64,000 bases of DNA from Streptomyces phaeofaciens (GTDB taxonomy: Bacteria > Actinomycetota > Actinomycetes > Streptomycetales > Streptomycetaceae). The DNA is taken from the NCBI RefSeq assembly GCF_014648915.1, contig NZ_BMSA01000005.1, positions 186,001 through 250,000 on the forward strand, read 5' to 3'. The notes below the pieces were generated by a model. It made no database searches and had not been told where the DNA came from. It saw nothing but the letters and a program-made list of their open reading frames with translations. Position numbers and translations under genes: made by a program. Positions 34,583-45,508 of this stretch are shown in pieces (the stretch's first letter is position 1; each line of letters opens with the position of its first letter).

Positions 34583-35716
34583 ATGAGGAAGAGTCACCCC
34601 CTGCGGCGTGTCATGCTCGCCACCGCCGCGACCGTGTCCGGAATCGTGCTGCTGCTGACCCTGAAGCCGGGCTCCGACCCGGACTCGCAGGCGACGGGCG
34701 CGGCACAGCAGGGCGCCGCCCAGGCCGGGGCCGCGGCGGCCGCGACCGGCACCTACACCGGTGAGGCCGTGGACACCCAGTACGGGACCGTCCAGGTGCG
34801 GGTCACCCTCGCCGCCGGCAAGATCACCAAGGCGGAGACGGTGCAGGCGCCCAAGGGCGGCCAGAGCGACCAGATCACCGCGAACGCCGTCCCCAAGCTC
34901 AACCAGGCCGCGGTCACCGCGAACGGCTCCAACATCGACACGGTGTCCGGGGCGACGTACACCACCGAGGGCTACAAGAAGTCCCTCCAGTCCGCCATCG
35001 ACCAGGCGAACGCCGGCGCGGGTGCCTCCCAGGGCGGCGCCGCCGCCCCGGTCACCGGGGTGTTCACCGGGGACGCGACCGACACCCAGTACGGGGCGAT
35101 CCAGGTCCGGATCACCGTCAAGGAAAACCGGATCACCAAGTCGGAGACGGTCCAGCAGCCCAAGGGCGGGCAGAGCGACAAGATCACCGGCGACGCCGTC
35201 CCCAAGCTGAACCAGGACGTCGTCACCAAGCAGAGCCCGGACATCGACACGGTGTCCGGCGCCACCTACACCAGCGAGGGCTACAAGAAGTCCCTCCAGT
35301 CCGCCATCGACAAGGCGAACGCCAGCGCCGGTTCCGCCCAGGAGTCCGGGGCGCAGGCCTCCCAGTCCCCGGAGGCCGGGGCCGAGGACGCCGGCTCGCA
35401 GGACGCCGGTTCGCAGGACTCCGGGAGCGGGAGCGCCCAGGCGTCCGGCACCTTCACGGGGGACGCGGTCCAGACGGACTACGGCCCCGTCCAGGTCCGG
35501 ATCACCGTCGCCGGCGGCAAGATCACCAAGGCGGAGGCGGTCCAGCAGCCCAAGGGCGGGCAGAGCGACCAGATCAGCGGGAACGCCGTACCGAAGCTGA
35601 ACCAGGCGGCCGTGGCGGCCGGCAGCGCGGACATCGACGCGGTGTCCGGCGCCACCTACACGAGCGGCGGCTACAAGGAATCCCTCCAGTCGGCGCTGGA
35701 CCAGGCCGGTGTCTGA
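34583..35716 (+). CDS. Extracellular protein with three tandem FMN-binding domains
   Basis: 377 residues. A basic N-terminus with paired arginines and a hydrophobic run (HPLRRVMLATAATVSGIVLLL) suggests a Tat-type signal or anchor. Three FMN_bind repeats follow at ~52-137, ~154-240 and ~287-375. Each contains a KGGQSDQI/KI strand and ends in the flavinylation motif D-x-VSGATYT (DTVSGATYTTEGY, DTVSGATYTSEGY, DAVSGATYTSGGY), whose Thr takes FMN through a phosphoester bond. Ala/Gly/Gln/Ser-rich linkers join them. Three flavins on one chain imply an electron wire. The stop overlaps the apbE start by eight bases. Confidence 0.92.
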   Translation: MRKSHPLRRVMLATAATVSGIVLLLTLKPGSDPDSQATGAAQQGAAQAGAAAAATGTYTGEAVDTQYGTVQVRVTLAAGKITKAETVQAPKGGQSDQITANAVPKLNQAAVTANGSNIDTVSGATYTTEGYKKSLQSAIDQANAGAGASQGGAAAPVTGVFTGDATDTQYGAIQVRITVKENRITKSETVQQPKGGQSDKITGDAVPKLNQDVVTKQSPDIDTVSGATYTSEGYKKSLQSAIDKANASAGSAQESGAQASQSPEAGAEDAGSQDAGSQDSGSGSAQASGTFTGDAVQTDYGPVQVRITVAGGKITKAEAVQQPKGGQSDQISGNAVPKLNQAAVAAGSADIDAVSGATYTSGGYKESLQSALDQAGV

Positions 35717-36512
35717 CACGGTGGCCGAGTCGGCAGCAGCTCCCGCCGCGGTGCGTCACGCGGAGGAGGTCATGGGGACCGTGTTCTCCTTCGACGTCCG
35801 CGGCGGGGATCCGGCGGCGGTGCGCGCGGCACTGGACGAGGCGGTCGCCTCCCTGCACCGCGTCAACGAGGTGTTCAGCACCTACCGCGAGGACAGCCAG
35901 GTCTCCCGGATGCAGCGGGGCGAGCTGACCGTCGAGGAGTGCGATCCCGAGGTGGCACAGGTGCTGGCTCTGGGCGCCGAGGCGGAGCGGACGAGCGACG
36001 GCTGGTTCAGCATGCGCTACGAGGGCCGGCTCGACCCGACCGGGATCGTCAAGGGCTGGGCCGCGGAGCGCGCGGCGCGGCTGATCGGCGGCGTGGCCGG
36101 GGTGAGCGGGGTCAGCGTCAACGGCGGCGGCGATGTGCAGCTGCTGGGCGTCCCCGGTCCGGCCCGGCCCTGGCGCGTCGGGGTGTCGGACCCGCTGCGG
36201 CCCGGTGGGCTGGCGGCGGTGGTGTCGGCGGCGGGCGCGGACGAGCTGGCGGTGGCGACCTCCGGCACGGCGGAGCGGGGCTCGCACATCGTCGACCCCC
36301 GCACGGGCCGCTCCGCGGTCACCGACCTGGTCGCCGTGACCGTGGTGACGCCCCGGCTGACCTGGGCGGACTGCTGGGCCACGGCCGCGTTCGCGATGGG
36401 GTCGCGTCAGGCGCTGGCGTGGCTGGAGTCGCTGCCGGACGTCGAGGCGCTGCTGATCACCGCCGGGGACGAGGTGCGGTGCACCGGCGGGCTGGCCCGT
36501 CGGCTGGGCTGA
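35709..36512 (+). CDS. apbE: FAD:protein FMN transferase
   Basis: 267 residues. It moves FMN from FAD onto Thr/Ser of target proteins. Family motifs: MGTVFSFDV near the N-terminus, DPTGIVKGWAAERA, VNGGGDVQLLG, TSGTAERGSHIVDPRTG and a metal-site Asp near TWADCWATAAFAMG. No signal peptide or lipobox precedes the domain, so it appears cytoplasmic, unlike most periplasmic ApbE lipoproteins. The GTG at 35709 lies inside the end of the FMN-binding gene, so they are co-translated; that gene is its obvious substrate. Confidence 0.93.
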   Translation: MSDTVAESAAAPAAVRHAEEVMGTVFSFDVRGGDPAAVRAALDEAVASLHRVNEVFSTYREDSQVSRMQRGELTVEECDPEVAQVLALGAEAERTSDGWFSMRYEGRLDPTGIVKGWAAERAARLIGGVAGVSGVSVNGGGDVQLLGVPGPARPWRVGVSDPLRPGGLAAVVSAAGADELAVATSGTAERGSHIVDPRTGRSAVTDLVAVTVVTPRLTWADCWATAAFAMGSRQALAWLESLPDVEALLITAGDEVRCTGGLARRLG

Positions 36513-36527
36513 GCCGAAACCGAAGGC

Positions 36528-36556
36528 GCGCGGGGAGCCGCACCCGGCCCCCGCGC
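36528..36556. terminator. Bidirectional terminator between apbE and argR
   Basis: Stem GCGCGGGG / CCCCGCGC with a 13-base loop, between convergent genes. Confidence 0.6.
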
Positions 36557-36608
36557 TCCGGCGTTCCCCCGGCGCCCCGCGACCGGCGGACCCCCCGGCC
36601 CTCTCGTC

Positions 36609-37154
36609 TCAGTGCCCGTTCTGGGCCAGCCGCAGCAGATGGTCGGCCAGCGCCTGCCCACCCGTGGGATCCCGGCTGATCAGCAGCAAGGTGTCGTCGC
36701 CGGCGATCGTCCCCAGGATGTCGTGCAGCTCGGCCTGGTCGATCGCCGAGGCCAGGAACTGGGCCGCGCCCGGCGGAGTGCGCAGGACCACGAGATTCGC
36801 CGAGGCCTCCGCGGAGATCAGCAGCTCCTGCGAGAGCCGCCGCATCCGCTCCTCCTTCGCCGACTCCCCCAGCGGAGCGCGGGGGGTACGGAAACCCCCC
36901 TCGCTCGGCACCGCGTAGATCAGGTCGCCGTCGGTGTTGCGGATCTTCACCGCGTTCAGCTCGTCCAGATCCCGCGACAGGGTCGCCTGGGTCACGCTCA
37001 GCCCGTCGTCGGCGAGCAGTTTCGCCAGCTGGCTCTGCGAACGCACCGGTTGCCGGTTGAGGATGTCCACGATCCTGCGGTGCCGGGCGGTGCGGGTCTG
37101 CGGCACGGCAGGCCCGTTCGCCCCCGACTGCTCATGGTCCTGCGCCTGGCTCAT
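36609..37154 (-). CDS. argR: Arginine repressor
   Basis: 181 residues. N-terminal winged helix: [46 protein letters not shown]-terminal arginine-binding/oligomerisation domain with [15 protein letters not shown]. Hexameric, arginine-responsive repressor of ARG boxes. Last gene of the argCJBDR transcript, seven bases after argD, so the repressor is controlled by its own target promoter unless an internal one exists. Confidence 0.96.
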   Translation of the reverse strand: MSQAQDHEQSGANGPAVPQTRTARHRRIVDILNRQPVRSQSQLAKLLADDGLSVTQATLSRDLDELNAVKIRNTDGDLIYAVPSEGGFRTPRAPLGESAKEERMRRLSQELLISAEASANLVVLRTPPGAAQFLASAIDQAELHDILGTIAGDDTLLLISRDPTGGQALADHLLRLAQNGH

Positions 37155-37161
37155 CGTCGTC

Positions 37162-38358
37162 TCATTCCCCGGATCGTCCGTCCCCGCCCACTGCCTGGAG
37201 GATGCCGGGCAGTGCCCCCAGGAACGCCTCCACCGCGTCGTCGCCGAGGTTCAGCGGCGGCATCAGCCGGACGACGTCGGGGGCGGGCGCGTTCACGAGG
37301 AAACCGGCCTCCTGAGCCACCCGCTGCACCTGGGGCGCGAGCGGCTCGGTGAGCACGATACCCAGGAGAAGACCCGCCCCCCGGACATAATCGATCAACG
37401 GATGGCCCAGACCGTCGATTCCGTCCCGCAACTTCTCGCTCTGCCGCTTGACGTTCTCCAGCAACCCCTCGTTCTCGATGGTGTCGAGAACGGCGAGGCC
37501 GGCGGCGCAGGCGACCGGGTTGCCGCCGAAGGTGGTGCCGTGGTGGCCGGGGCGGAGCAGGTCGGCGGCCCGCCCGAAGGCGACGGTGGCGCCGAGCGGC
37601 AGCCCGCCGCCGAGCCCCTTGGCCAGGGTCACGACGTCCGGCAGAACGCCCTCGTGGGCCTGGTACTCGAACCACTGGCCGGTCCGGCCGATGCCGGTCT
37701 GCACCTCGTCCAGGACCAGCAGCGACCCGGTGGCGGCGGTGATCGCCCGGGCGGCCTTGAGATAGCCGGCCGGGGGCACCACGACCCCGTTCTCGCCCTG
37801 GATCGGCTCGATGACGACGAGCGCGGTCTCCTCGGTCACCGCGGCCGCCAGCGCCTGCGCGTCGCCGTACGGGACGTGGGTGACGTCCCCGGGCAGCGGC
37901 AGGAAGGGCTCCTGCTTGGCCGGCTGGCCGGTCAGCGCCAGCGCGCCCATGGTGCGGCCGTGGAAGCCGCCCTGTGTGGCGACCATGTGGGTCCGCCCGG
38001 TGAGCCGGCCGATCTTGAAGGCGCCCTCGTTGGCCTCGGCGCCGGAGTTGCAGAAGTAGACCTTGCCGTCCCGGCCGAAGTGGTGCAGCAGCCGTTCGGC
38101 GAGAGCGACGGGCGGTTCGGCGATGAAGAGGTTGGAGACATGACCCAGGGCGGCGATCTGGGTGCTGACGGCGGCCACGATCGCCGGGTGGGCGTGGCCG
38201 AGGGCGTTGACCGCGATACCGCCGACGAAGTCGAGGTACTCCTTGCCGTCGGCGTCCCACAGCCGGGCGCCCTCGCCGCGGACGAGCGGGATCCTCGGGG
38301 TGCCGTAGTTGTTCATGAGCGCGCCCTGCCACCGCTCGGTCAGTTCCTGGTTGCTCAT
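37162..38358 (-). CDS. argD: Acetylornithine aminotransferase
   Basis: 398 residues, class III PLP aminotransferase. Contains [32 protein letters not shown] and the PLP lysine in [15 protein letters not shown]. It transaminates N-acetylglutamate semialdehyde to N-acetylornithine. The ATG at 38358 overlaps the argB stop (ATGA). Confidence 0.96.
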   Translation of the reverse strand: MSNQELTERWQGALMNNYGTPRIPLVRGEGARLWDADGKEYLDFVGGIAVNALGHAHPAIVAAVSTQIAALGHVSNLFIAEPPVALAERLLHHFGRDGKVYFCNSGAEANEGAFKIGRLTGRTHMVATQGGFHGRTMGALALTGQPAKQEPFLPLPGDVTHVPYGDAQALAAAVTEETALVVIEPIQGENGVVVPPAGYLKAARAITAATGSLLVLDEVQTGIGRTGQWFEYQAHEGVLPDVVTLAKGLGGGLPLGATVAFGRAADLLRPGHHGTTFGGNPVACAAGLAVLDTIENEGLLENVKRQSEKLRDGIDGLGHPLIDYVRGAGLLLGIVLTEPLAPQVQRVAQEAGFLVNAPAPDVVRLMPPLNLGDDAVEAFLGALPGILQAVGGDGRSGE

Positions 38359-39274
38359 GACGGCTCCCCCTCGTTCTCGTCGGACGAGGCCTCGTCGGCC
38401 ACGACCATCGTGCCGATGCCTTCGTCGGTGAAGATCTCCAGCAGGATCGAGTGCTGGACGCGCCCGTCGATGACCCGGGCGGTGGTCACGCCGCCGCGCA
38501 CGGCGTGCAGGCAGCCCTGCATCTTCGGGACCATGCCGGCGCTCAGCTCCGGCAGCAGCTTCTCCAGCTGGGACGCGGTGAGGCGGCTGATCACCTCGTC
38601 GCTGTCGGGCCAGTCCTCGTAGAGGCCCTCGACGTCGGTGAGGACCATGAGGGTCTCGGCGCCCAGCGCGGCGGCGAGTGCCGCGGCCGCCGTGTCGGCG
38701 TTGACGTTGTAGACGTGCCCGTCGTCCTGGCTGCGGGCGATCGACGAGACGACCGGGATGCGGCCGTCGGCGAGCAGGGCCTCGATCGCGCCGGTGTCGA
38801 TGGCGGTGATCTCGCCGACTCGTCCGATGTCGACCCGTTCGCCGTCGATCTCGGGCCGGTGCTTGGTGGCGGTGATGGTGTGCGCGTCCTCGCCGGTCAG
38901 TCCGACGGCGAGCGGCCCGTGCTGGTTGAGCAGTCCCACCAGCTCGCGCTGGACCTGTCCGGCGAGCACCATGCGGACGACGTCCATGGCGTCCTCGGTG
39001 GTGACGCGCAGGCCGGCCCTGAACTCGCTGACGATGCCGGCCTGGTCCAGCGCGGCACTGATCTGCGGGCCGCCGCCGTGCACGACGACGGGCTTGAGGC
39101 CGGCGTGGTGCAGGAAGACGACGTCCTGGGCGAAGGCGGCCTTCAGGTCCTCGTCGATCATGGCGTTGCCGCCGAACTTGATGACGACGGTCTTGCCGTT
39201 GTGCCGGGTCAGCCAGGGCAGGGCCTCGATGAGGATCTGCGCCTTGGGCAGGGCGGTGTGCTTGCGAGTAGTGC

Positions 39275-39278
<4 letters not shown>
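38355..39278 (-). CDS. argB: Acetylglutamate kinase
   Basis: 307 residues, amino-acid kinase family. [12 protein letters not shown] is the phosphate-binding start, [14 protein letters not shown] the acetylglutamate site, [15 protein letters not shown] the nucleotide site. It phosphorylates N-acetylglutamate and is usually the arginine-feedback point in cyclic pathways that have argJ, as here. The ATG at 39278 overlaps the argJ stop by four bases. Confidence 0.96.
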
Positions 39279-41506
<2,228 letters not shown>

Positions 41507-41552
41507 CATTCAGGGGCCCGGAGGGGCTCCGGAACCATCCGTACCCGAAAAC

Positions 41553-41571
41553 TTAGGTCTGCCTAACCTCC
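41553..41571. promoter_or_regulatory. IdeR/DmdR-type iron box
   Basis: TTAGGTCTGCCTAACCTCC matches the 19-base consensus TTAGGTTAGGCTAACCTAA at 14 positions, including both TTAGGT and CTAACCT arms. It lies about 100 bases upstream of argC and 79 bases downstream of the arabinofuranosidase stop. Confidence 0.6.
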
Positions 41572-41606
41572 AGCGTGCGGGCAAACGCCCGCGCGCGCAC
41601 CGTGAG

Positions 41607-41638
41607 GAGCGGGCGCCCCCCGTGGAGGGCGCCCGCTC
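41607..41638 (-). terminator. Terminator of the arabinofuranosidase gene
   Basis: Perfect 12-bp stem GAGCGGGCGCCC / GGGCGCCCGCTC with an eight-base loop, 12 bases after the stop. Confidence 0.85.
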
Positions 41639-41649
41639 CGGTCCGGCGG

Positions 41650-44145
41650 CTACTTCTGCCTGATCCGCAGGAAGGTGATCGATTGGGCCGGGAAGGTGTA
41701 CGTGAACCGGTCGGCGACCCCGGTGAAGGTGGAGGCCACCGGCGCGACCGGGGTCTCCGTCTCCGTGTTGACCGCGTCCGGGGCCGCGGCCAGCGTGGTC
41801 ACCCGGGCCTTCGACGCGACCCTGGCGCCGCCGAGGTCGATCGCCGTGCGGGCGTCCGCGGACTGGGCGTTGACGACCTTGACGATCAGGTCGCCGGTCC
41901 GCCGGTCCTCGGTGACGACCTGGCGGAAGGGCTCGGCCGGCTTGTCGTCGGTGAAGCCGCCCCACTCCTGGCCGTCCAGGTAGAGGGTGACCTGGCGGCC
42001 GCGCACCTTGATGTCGATGTCGTAGGCGCGGCCCGTCTCGATGCTCCCGGCCTTGGAGACCAGCGTCGACTTGCCGCCGTCCACGGCCTGCTCGACGGCG
42101 CTGGTGGTGTTGTTCCAGCCGCCCAGGTTCCACCAGTAGTAGGTGCCGGTGTCCTTGACACCGAAGGCGACGAGGAAGCCCTCCTTGCCGGACTTCTTGG
42201 TGGCCTTCACGTGCAGGTCGTAGTCGTGCCAGCCCGTGTCACCGGCCGAGACCATGGTGTTCTCGGCCGCGACGTCACCCTGCACGTACTGGCCGTCCTG
42301 GAGCGTCCAGCTGCCGCCGCCGGTGTGCGTCCACTGCCCGGCGTCGCCCGAGAAGTCGTCGCTCAGCAGCGTGGCGCCGTCCGCGTCCGTGACCTTCACG
42401 TCGTCGTACGCCGCCGTGGTCGCCCAGGTGGAGAGGCCGACGGCGCCGCTGATCGGGCCCTGCACCGAGGGGGTGCCGGTGGCCGTCGAGGGGACGACGC
42501 GGTCGCCGACGTTGGTCATGAACAGCTTCTGGACCTCGTAGTTGGCCGAGTTCCAGGAGGCGTGGTTGTTGAACCAGACCAGGTCGGGGCTCCACTGGAC
42601 GTAGTCCTCGTTGGCGAACAGCGGGGCGTAGGAGGCGAGCTTCACGACGTCCGCGTTGCGTTCCAGGCCGGTCATGAAGGCGGCCTCGGCGAGGCCGTTC
42701 TTGAAGGCGTTGCCCCAGGAGGCGTACTCGCCGAGGAAGACCTTCGGGCCGGAGCGGTCGTAGGAGTCGTAGCGGTCGTTGTTCTGGAGGAACCACTGGG
42801 GGCTGTTGTAGTAGTGCTCGTCGACCATGTCGACCCCGGCGTCCCTGTTGAGCCGCCAGGCCGTGTCGAAGGTCGTGCCGGAGTCGTCCGGGCCGGAGTT
42901 GGAGATCACCGTGACGTCCGGGTACTTCGCCGCGATCGCGGCGCGGAACTCCGTGAAGCGGGCGAAGAACTCCTCGGGCAGGTTCTCCTCGTTGCCGACC
43001 TCCAGGTGGGTGAGGTGGAAGGGCTTGGGGTGGCCCATCAGGGCGCGCTTCCTGCCCCAGGCCGAGGTCACCGGCCCGTTGGCGAACTCGATCAGGTCGA
43101 GGGTGTCCTGGATGTGCCGCTTCAGCAGCGCGTCGTCGACGACCGCCTTGTTCTGCCCGCAGCCGGTCACCAGGGCCGGGACGACGGGCAACGGCATCGC
43201 GCCGACGTCCTCGGCGAAGCGGAAGTACTCGTAGTAGCCGAGGCCGTAGCTCTGGTTGTAGCCCCAGAAGTTGGAGTTGGTGGCGCGCTCCTCGACCGGC
43301 CCGATCGTGTCCTTCCACTGGTAGGAGCGGGCGCGCTGCCAGCCGGAGGCCTCGCTGTAGTCCTGCATCGAGCCGGTGTTGACCAGGCAGCCGCCGGGGA
43401 AGCGGACGAAGCCGGGGCGCAGGGCGGCGACCTTCTCCGCGAGGTCCTTGCGCAGGCCGTTGGACTCACCGCGGTAGGTGTCGCGCGGGAACAGGGACAC
43501 CATGTCGAGCGCGGCTGCGGAGGAGGAGCCGACGGTCAGGCGGCCGTCGCCGCCGGTACGGGTGGCGGTGAAGGCCGCCCGGTACTTCGCCCAGCCGCCG
43601 GCGCGCACGGCAACCCGGCGGGCGGTGGCCAGGGTGCCGTCGGCGTCCTGGAGGGACACCGTCAGGGTCGTGCCGCTCTCGGCGCGGGCCCAGACCGAGA
43701 AGTCGTACGTCTTGCCCTGCTCGACGTGGACGCCGGTGTTGTAGCCGGCGTTGGTGACGGCCGAACCGGCGTCCAGGGAGAGGTAGTTGCGGTTGCGGTC
43801 GTTGAGCCGGCCCGCGTCGTTCACGACGTTCGCCGAGCCGGAGACCGTCCAGGAGGTCAGCGGGGTGTAGGACCGGTTGTCGACGGTGGAGTACTCGAAG
43901 GACCGGTTCTGCACGAGTTCGGCGTACAGGCCGCCGTCCGCGGCCCGGTTGATGTCCTCGAAGAAGACGCCGTACATCGTGTCGTCGATCTTCGCACCCT
44001 TGGCGGCGGGGTCGACGGTGAGGGTGTAGTCGGTGGCGTCCGCGGCCCGGGCGGGGGCGGGGACGGCGGGGACGGCGGCGACAGCCAGGAGGAAAGCGCT
44101 TGCTCCGAGGCCGAGCCTCAGGCGGTTGCGGGTGGTGCGTGGCAT
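41650..44145 (-). CDS. Secreted GH51 alpha-L-arabinofuranosidase
   Basis: 831 residues. A Sec signal peptide (RNRLRLGLGASAFLLAVAAVPAV, cleavage near ARA-ADA) sends it outside. The N-terminal part has a GH51 opening (TMYGVFFEDINRAADGGLYAELVQNRSFE) with a carbohydrate-binding-like insertion (~95-210). The catalytic barrel has the acid/base Glu in HLEVGNEENLP and the nucleophile Glu in KVFLGEYASWG. Then comes a concanavalin-like domain (~560-710, DDFSGDAGQWTHTGGGSW) and the C-terminal beta-sandwich. It should release arabinose from arabinan or arabinoxylan. The ATG at 44145 follows GGAG; a GTG two codons upstream is also open. Confidence 0.9.
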   Translation of the reverse strand: MPRTTRNRLRLGLGASAFLLAVAAVPAVPAPARAADATDYTLTVDPAAKGAKIDDTMYGVFFEDINRAADGGLYAELVQNRSFEYSTVDNRSYTPLTSWTVSGSANVVNDAGRLNDRNRNYLSLDAGSAVTNAGYNTGVHVEQGKTYDFSVWARAESGTTLTVSLQDADGTLATARRVAVRAGGWAKYRAAFTATRTGGDGRLTVGSSSAAALDMVSLFPRDTYRGESNGLRKDLAEKVAALRPGFVRFPGGCLVNTGSMQDYSEASGWQRARSYQWKDTIGPVEERATNSNFWGYNQSYGLGYYEYFRFAEDVGAMPLPVVPALVTGCGQNKAVVDDALLKRHIQDTLDLIEFANGPVTSAWGRKRALMGHPKPFHLTHLEVGNEENLPEEFFARFTEFRAAIAAKYPDVTVISNSGPDDSGTTFDTAWRLNRDAGVDMVDEHYYNSPQWFLQNNDRYDSYDRSGPKVFLGEYASWGNAFKNGLAEAAFMTGLERNADVVKLASYAPLFANEDYVQWSPDLVWFNNHASWNSANYEVQKLFMTNVGDRVVPSTATGTPSVQGPISGAVGLSTWATTAAYDDVKVTDADGATLLSDDFSGDAGQWTHTGGGSWTLQDGQYVQGDVAAENTMVSAGDTGWHDYDLHVKATKKSGKEGFLVAFGVKDTGTYYWWNLGGWNNTTSAVEQAVDGGKSTLVSKAGSIETGRAYDIDIKVRGRQVTLYLDGQEWGGFTDDKPAEPFRQVVTEDRRTGDLIVKVVNAQSADARTAIDLGGARVASKARVTTLAAAPDAVNTETETPVAPVASTFTGVADRFTYTFPAQSITFLRIRQK

Positions 44146-44236
44146 GGACACTCCGCGGCTCTGGGGGTCATGTGCGGTGGGCGCGTCGGCAGGCGTGGCA
44201 CGTGGTGCGGCGGCGCGCCCGACGGACGGGGCGCTT

Positions 44237-44271
44237 GTTCGAAATCACGGACAACGGTCAACACTTCGAAC
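44237..44271. promoter_or_regulatory. Inverted TTCGAA pair upstream of the arabinofuranosidase
   Basis: GTTCGAA (44237-44243) and TTCGAAC (44265-44271) face each other across 21 bases, with TTGACC between them on the minus strand. This could be an operator-promoter for the sugar hydrolase. The regulator is not in the window. Confidence 0.4.
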
Positions 44272-44377
44272 GGCAAGATAGAGACGGGGCATGAGCGCGT
44301 CAATGGGGCGGGCGTATCGTCGGGGGCACGGACGCGCCGGCAGCCGTCGCCGTGCGACCGCGGGCGAAGGGATGACG

Positions 44378-44821
44378 ATGGGGACGTTCTGGCCCGTACC
44401 GGACACCCTGGCCCATCTGGCCGGGAGCTGGCGGGTGGAGCGCGTGGTGCGGGACCTCGCGGGCGACGGCGAGGGGTACTTCCGGGGCACCACCGTGTTC
44501 CGCCCGCTGGCCGGCGGCGGCCTGCTGCACGAGGAGTCCGGCACGTTCACCTGGCAGGGCGTCCCGCGCCCCGCCGAGCGGACCCTGCGCTTCCTGCCCG
44601 GGCCGGTGCCGGGGACCGCGGACGTACGGTTCGCCGACGGCCGGCCCTTCCACACACTGGACCTGACGACCGGACGGCACACGGCCGACCATCCGTGCTC
44701 CGCGGACCTCTACCGGGGCGAGTTCACCGTCCGGGACGCGGACCACTGGCGGTCGGTCTGGCAGGTCGGCGGCCCGGCCAAGGACCTGCTGCTGGCGACG
44801 GACTACGCGCGCGTGGACTGA
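44378..44821 (+). CDS. DUF6314-like conserved protein
   Basis: 147 residues, small cytoplasmic protein. The opening WPVPDTLAHLAGSWRVERVVRDL and ending WQVGGPAKDLLLATDYAR match a conserved actinobacterial family that I recall as DUF6314, a lipocalin-like beta barrel by its alternating strand pattern. The ATG at 44378 has GAAGGG six bases upstream. The 3' end overlaps the convergent histidine-phosphatase-like gene by 19 bases. Confidence 0.7.
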   Translation: MGTFWPVPDTLAHLAGSWRVERVVRDLAGDGEGYFRGTTVFRPLAGGGLLHEESGTFTWQGVPRPAERTLRFLPGPVPGTADVRFADGRPFHTLDLTTGRHTADHPCSADLYRGEFTVRDADHWRSVWQVGGPAKDLLLATDYARVD

Positions 44822-45396
44822 GTCGCGGCCCCGTCGAAGCGCAGGTTCCAGCGTCCGCCCCGGCCGGTGACGGTGGTCGTCGACAGCGGGCGCACGTCGA
44901 TGTTCCAGTACGTCGACGGCGGCGCCTTCAGCGCGTAGACGAGGGCCGCGCGGATCACACTCGGCTCGGCCACGGCGACGATCCGCCCGCCGTCGCCCAC
45001 CGGGCGGGTGTCGAGCCAGCCGCCCACCCGGGTGATGAAGTCCAGCAGGGACTCCCCGCCGTGCGGGGTGGCCAGCGGGTCGGAGAGCCAGGCGTCAACC
45101 GACTCCGGCTCGCGGGCCATCGCCTCGCCCAGGGTGAAGCCGCGCCAGCGGCCCATGTCGCAGTCGCGCAGGGCCGGCTGGACGAGCGGGGCGTACCCGA
45201 GCGCGTCGCCGGTGGCCCGGCTGCGCGGGGTCGGTGAGCAGTAGCGCAGTTCGGCGGCCGCGAGCGGCAGCAGCTCGCCGACCGCGCGCTGCACCTCGTC
45301 CCAGCCCGCCTGGTCCAGCGGCCGGTCGTCCTCGAACCGCTCCGCGAGCAGCGGGGAGCTGCGTGCGGCGGCGACGAATGTGACCCGAAGTGGCAT
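44803..45396 (-). CDS. Histidine-phosphatase-fold protein lacking catalytic residues
   Basis: 197 residues. The overall layout is that of the phosphoglycerate-mutase-like phosphatases: CSPTPRSRATGDAL, DCDMGRWRGFTLGEAMA and TPHGGESLLDFITRV. However the N-terminal RHG phosphohistidine motif is replaced by FVAAARSSPLL, and the second catalytic His position reads VAVAEPSVIRAAL instead of VxHGxxIR. It is therefore probably not a working phosphatase. It may bind a ligand or regulate another protein. Start ATG at 45396. Confidence 0.75.
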   Translation of the reverse strand: MPLRVTFVAAARSSPLLAERFEDDRPLDQAGWDEVQRAVGELLPLAAAELRYCSPTPRSRATGDALGYAPLVQPALRDCDMGRWRGFTLGEAMAREPESVDAWLSDPLATPHGGESLLDFITRVGGWLDTRPVGDGGRIVAVAEPSVIRAALVYALKAPPSTYWNIDVRPLSTTTVTGRGGRWNLRFDGAATQSTRA

Positions 45397-45508
45397 GCGG
45401 CGATGGTGGGCCGAGCAACTGGGCAGGTCAAGAGGTGTCGGCCGGCGTGCGCAGAATTCTTACCGCAGGGTCAGGAAGTGCCGGACAAGTCCTGCGAAAA
45501 CGTGCGCC

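Noticed and set aside
41575..45237. A 1,220-codon plus-strand open frame opposite the arabinofuranosidase
   Set aside because: No ribosome-binding site or recognisable domain; the minus strand carries the GH51 catalytic motifs.
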